This document shows positions 60,156 to 64,000 of a DNA stretch of 64,000 bases, piece by piece. Under the pieces are notes generated by a model. The model saw only the letters and a list, made by a program, of their open reading frames with translations, was not told the DNA's origin and ran no database searches. A program made the translations under genes and the position numbers. The stretch's first letter is position 1. Every line of letters starts with the position of its first letter. This DNA comes from Laspinema sp. D2d (lineage in GTDB: Bacteria; Cyanobacteriota; Cyanobacteriia; Cyanobacteriales; Laspinemataceae), in contig NZ_JAMXFC010000008.1 of the NCBI RefSeq assembly GCF_025370755.1, forward strand, positions 146,916 to 210,915. Reading direction: 5' to 3'.

Positions 60156-60677
60156 TTACCACCCTTCAGATTGGGCGATCGCTTCTACATCTAAAATCAT
60201 CACTAAGCGTCCCGTCCAATCATATAATCCCCTTAAAAAAGGAGCGAGTTCTTCCCCCACATCCATGCTAGAAACCATGCGATCCAGATGAACGGAAATC
60301 ACCCCTTCCACCCGAGAAACGGCTAATCCCATTCGCATCATCACCAAGGTTCCATCTCGGGGATCCGGGGCTTCTAAAATTAAAATTCGACTCTGTACGG
60401 AATGACTATCCACTCCCTCGGTCCGCAAAAACCGACCGAAATCTGCCACCGCTAAAATTTCTCCGCGCAAATTGGTCAATCCTAAGACAAAATGACGGGT
60501 ATTTGGAACCGGCGCGATCGGTTGCTGCCCCAAAAATAGCACCTCCCGGACTGCCAGCAAATCCACCGCAAAGAGGCTCTCTCTTTGACCAAATAACAAA
60601 AACTGCTTGAGGTTCCCGGGATTAGGGGAACCGGGCAACTCACTCATCCCAGAACTGAGGGTCAATTTTCCAGTCAT
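60156..60677 (-). CDS. CheW-like scaffold protein (PixI-like)
   Basis: This 173-residue CheW domain protein has a short Ser/Gly/Pro-rich N-terminal extension (about 1-25). Characteristic segments are FLLFGQRESLFAVDLLAVREVL, PNTRHFVLGLTNLRGEILAVADF with the conserved LRG, and MGLAVSRVEGVISV. It should couple the two large receptors encoded just downstream to the hybrid CheA. The gene is 47 bases ahead of the first receptor gene and 184 bases after the response regulator, matching the pixH-pixI-pixJ order. Confidence 0.93.
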   Translation of the reverse strand: MTGKLTLSSGMSELPGSPNPGNLKQFLLFGQRESLFAVDLLAVREVLFLGQQPIAPVPNTRHFVLGLTNLRGEILAVADFGRFLRTEGVDSHSVQSRILILEAPDPRDGTLVMMRMGLAVSRVEGVISVHLDRMVSSMDVGEELAPFLRGLYDWTGRLVMILDVEAIAQSEGW

Positions 60678-60861
60678 ACTGTCTTAAATGTTGAGAAAAT
60701 CCAGCCTTTAAATGTTAGCGGCTTGCGGTTGAGTTATCTGAAATATTGCGAAGAATTAAGCGGTAAAGAATTAACGGAAGATGTATCAACTATTCTTTTA
60801 AAAAATTAAGTAACTTGTCATCGGATGAGAAGACCCGGCCTAATTCTTTCCGCTGAATTCT

Positions 60862-61221
60862 TCACAATAACCGTTCAACAATATTGATCAATTGCTCGGG
60901 GTCAACAGGTTTGGTAATATAGGCATCGGCACCCAAATCCATACCCCAAGTCTTATCAATTTCAGTATTTTTCTGACTGCAAAACACAACAGGTAACTTG
61001 GACGTCTTGCGATCGCCACGTAACTCTCGGATCACCTCAAATCCATTCATGCGAGGCATTACCACATCCAGGATGACCAGATCCGGTGCAGTCTCCTGAA
61101 TCCGGGCGATCGCCTCCTCCCCATTGGTTGCCACAACCACCTCCATCCCTGCTTTTTTTAAAATCCGGCCAATCATCTCCAGTTCACTCGGCACATCATC
61201 TACTACTAAGATTTTGGTCAT
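60862..61221 (-). CDS. CheY-like response regulator (PixH-like)
   Basis: This is a 119-residue stand-alone receiver from ATG 61221; the frame runs to 61245, but MTKILVVDD is the canonical start. The acidic pair is DD at residues 8-9 and the phospho-acceptor is Asp52 (LVILDVVMP). The conserved Lys lies in YITKPVDPEQL. There is no output domain. As first gene of the minus-strand chemotaxis set it is probably phosphorylated by the CheA encoded at 48865 and acts on a motility apparatus, probably type IV pili. No PatA-type regulator (PixG) precedes it inside the window. Confidence 0.95.
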   Translation of the reverse strand: MTKILVVDDVPSELEMIGRILKKAGMEVVVATNGEEAIARIQETAPDLVILDVVMPRMNGFEVIRELRGDRKTSKLPVVFCSQKNTEIDKTWGMDLGADAYITKPVDPEQLINIVERLL

Positions 61222-62196
61222 TCGGGCCTTTCCCTCGCTTTGCATGACTATTCCAATCTTATTTTAGCGTGAGAGTTAGAAATTTCCCCGCCCTATCCCC
61301 AACTTTAACCTCATCTACAGTTTACTCACGCCATAGCTCCAAGGGCGAGTCCTGCTTAAATACGCTTAATTCAGCTTAATTCTCCATCAATTTCTAATAA
61401 AAAATTTCTTTAACTCGTGACAGAGTTCCGCTATACTCTACAACATTGTAGGCTCTGGATCTAATATAACCAACCTCAGTTAAGAAAACTTAAATCATCC
61501 TAAAACTTGGGACATAACTCTACCATGACTTGCAATATTAGAGTCTATAAATTTTAATATAATTTTCAAACTTAATTTAAAATAAATCATAAATAGATTG
61601 CTCAATTTTCTTAAAATCCTCTAATTTATACCAGAAATTACCATAAAAAAGCGGCATTATAAGTCTTAACCCATTACTAAAACCCTCCAAAACCTCAAGA
61701 TTTATTCCTCTTGCTTCTCCCGTTAAATAAACATTGATTCCTCCGGCTTCCCCCTTAAGAAGGGGGACGGGAGGGGGATCTAAGGGGAAAAAAGGGGGAT
61801 CTCCCGGGCGGTTGGGGGGAGTATCTCCCCTAGAAGTTTTATTCTTTCGAGTGCCTTCAAAAAAAAATAGTGTCCACCCCTAAATCCTTGATAAAAATTA
61901 AAAATTCCCTCAACAAACCCACTCGCCTACACTCTACTGTACCCACATCTGAGGGTAAAACTAAAAGTGATAGCTTCCTAAATTGAGTACCCTCAAACCC
62001 GAGAGGTTTGCGGAAAGTTTTAGATCCCGGGGTCAAACAACCGGGTTTCTGGCCCTAATTGCCTACAACTCAGGTAGAGAACTCCTGAAGAAACACCGTT
62101 GTCTTCCCCTGGTACAACTCCCTAGACCCCGGCCAATTGTAAAGATTTTTAAGGCAAATCACTCTTCTCTACAAACAGTGATAGAATCCGAAATTG
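61222..62196. other. long AT-rich intergenic region with one dispersed repeat
   Basis: These 975 bases separate the divergent cheY operon and thiC. Bases about 61430-61720 are strikingly AT-rich compared with the rest of the window. One copy of the repeat family (reverse orientation, TAAATAAACATTGATTCCTC then GGCTTCCCCCTTAAGAAGGG) lies at about 61724-61800. A 90-codon frame (61983-62255) runs into the riboswitch and is not a gene. Confidence 0.55.
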
Positions 62197-63666
<1,470 letters not shown>

Positions 63667-63691
63667 GAGTAGAAGAATAGTAGAATAGTAG

Positions 63692-63715
63692 GGTGGGCAT
63701 TGCCCACCTTATTTT
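63692..63715 (+). terminator. terminator of thiC
   Basis: GGTGGGCA and TGCCCACC form a compact hairpin immediately followed by TTATTTT, 25 bases after the thiC stop codon. Confidence 0.75.
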
Positions 63716-63815
63716 CTAATAAAAACTGGGAGCATCTTGCTGCCTAGCGCAGCGATAATCTCCCAAATAGTAAGCAATCCTGAGCCAGATAAAATTCTTT
63801 ATTCAGCGATTCATC

Positions 63816-63959
63816 ATGGATAATTCCCCCTTACAACGCATCACCATTGATCCAGAAATCTGTCATGAGAAACCCTGTATTCGAGGGTTGCGCTATCCGG
63901 TGGAATTTTTACTAGAACTTCTCACTTACGGTTCGCTCATTTTTGACCCTACTCCCTGA
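63816..63959 (+). pseudogene. truncated DUF433 (antitoxin-like) reading frame
   Basis: The first 39 residues match DUF433 proteins closely: RITIDPEICHEKPCIRGLRYPV followed by EFLLELLTYG. DUF433 proteins are usually about 75 residues and act as antitoxins of VapC/DUF5615-type toxins. Here the family match ends near base 63932. The frame then encodes SLIFDPTP and stops at 63959, so the C-terminal half is gone. No continuation is recognisable in the last 40 bases of the window. It is probably a broken gene; a partner toxin might lie beyond the window. Confidence 0.7.
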
Positions 63960-64000
63960 GATGGGAAACCATAACAGAAGGCTCACTGGAAGTGGAAGGG

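Overview
The window looks like chromosomal DNA of a filamentous, Oscillatoria/Laspinema-type cyanobacterium. The octamer GCGATCGC (HIP1) occurs throughout, inside and outside genes. The gene set includes chlI, cobH, a glycolate-dehydrogenase glcE/glcF pair, a CYP120-like P450 and thiC under a TPP riboswitch. Chemotaxis proteins are hybrid CheA kinases and PAS-rich receptors of the cyanobacterial Pix/Pil kind. The genus is an inference; no rRNA or marker gene fixes it.

Layout. 1-2029: SxtJ-like membrane protein, DUF5989 microprotein and an SGNH-hydrolase-like anchored protein, probably the tail of an operon that starts before the window. 2190-15670: housekeeping genes on both strands (CorC/HlyC-type membrane protein, mfd, alpha/beta hydrolase, cobH, a cyanobacterial membrane protein, dapB, a CHASE2-GGDEF-EAL protein, chlI, ruvC). 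15966-23488: an uncharacterised gene, an SpmA/SpmB-type membrane protein, an FHA protein, a DUF7219-like small protein, endonuclease V, an SPFH protein, a P450 and a toxin-antitoxin pair whose toxin is frameshifted. 23714-32845: tRNA-Leu(UAG), holB, glcE, glcF, a TPR protein, a small conserved protein, murD and glyS. 33206-38797: CHASE histidine kinase, TPR protein and an EF-G paralogue lacking the usual catalytic histidine.

39304-61221 is the most distinctive part: two chemotaxis-type systems pointing at each other. The plus-strand set has two HAMP-less CHASE3-type receptors, a CheA-REC hybrid and a CheB. The minus-strand set runs cheY, cheW, two giant receptors, CheA-REC, cheW, resembling the pixH-I-J-L order. 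A Uma2-family gene lies at the junction. The receptor at 51941-55624 begins with a three-helix domain matching the plant ethylene-receptor copper site (Asp34, Tyr41, Cys74, His78), followed by six PAS domains, the last Aer-like, and an MCP output. The neighbouring paralogue at 56338-60108 has a degenerate version without the cysteine. The pair looks like a tandem duplication in which one copy kept a gas-sensing site.

The end of the window holds an AT-rich intergenic stretch with a dispersed repeat, the TPP riboswitch, thiC and a truncated DUF433 antitoxin-like reading frame. A 33-bp tandem repeat family (three places), a 39-bp repeat, an inverted-repeat element and several long perfect palindromes lie between genes. 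No CRISPR array, prophage or transposase was seen.
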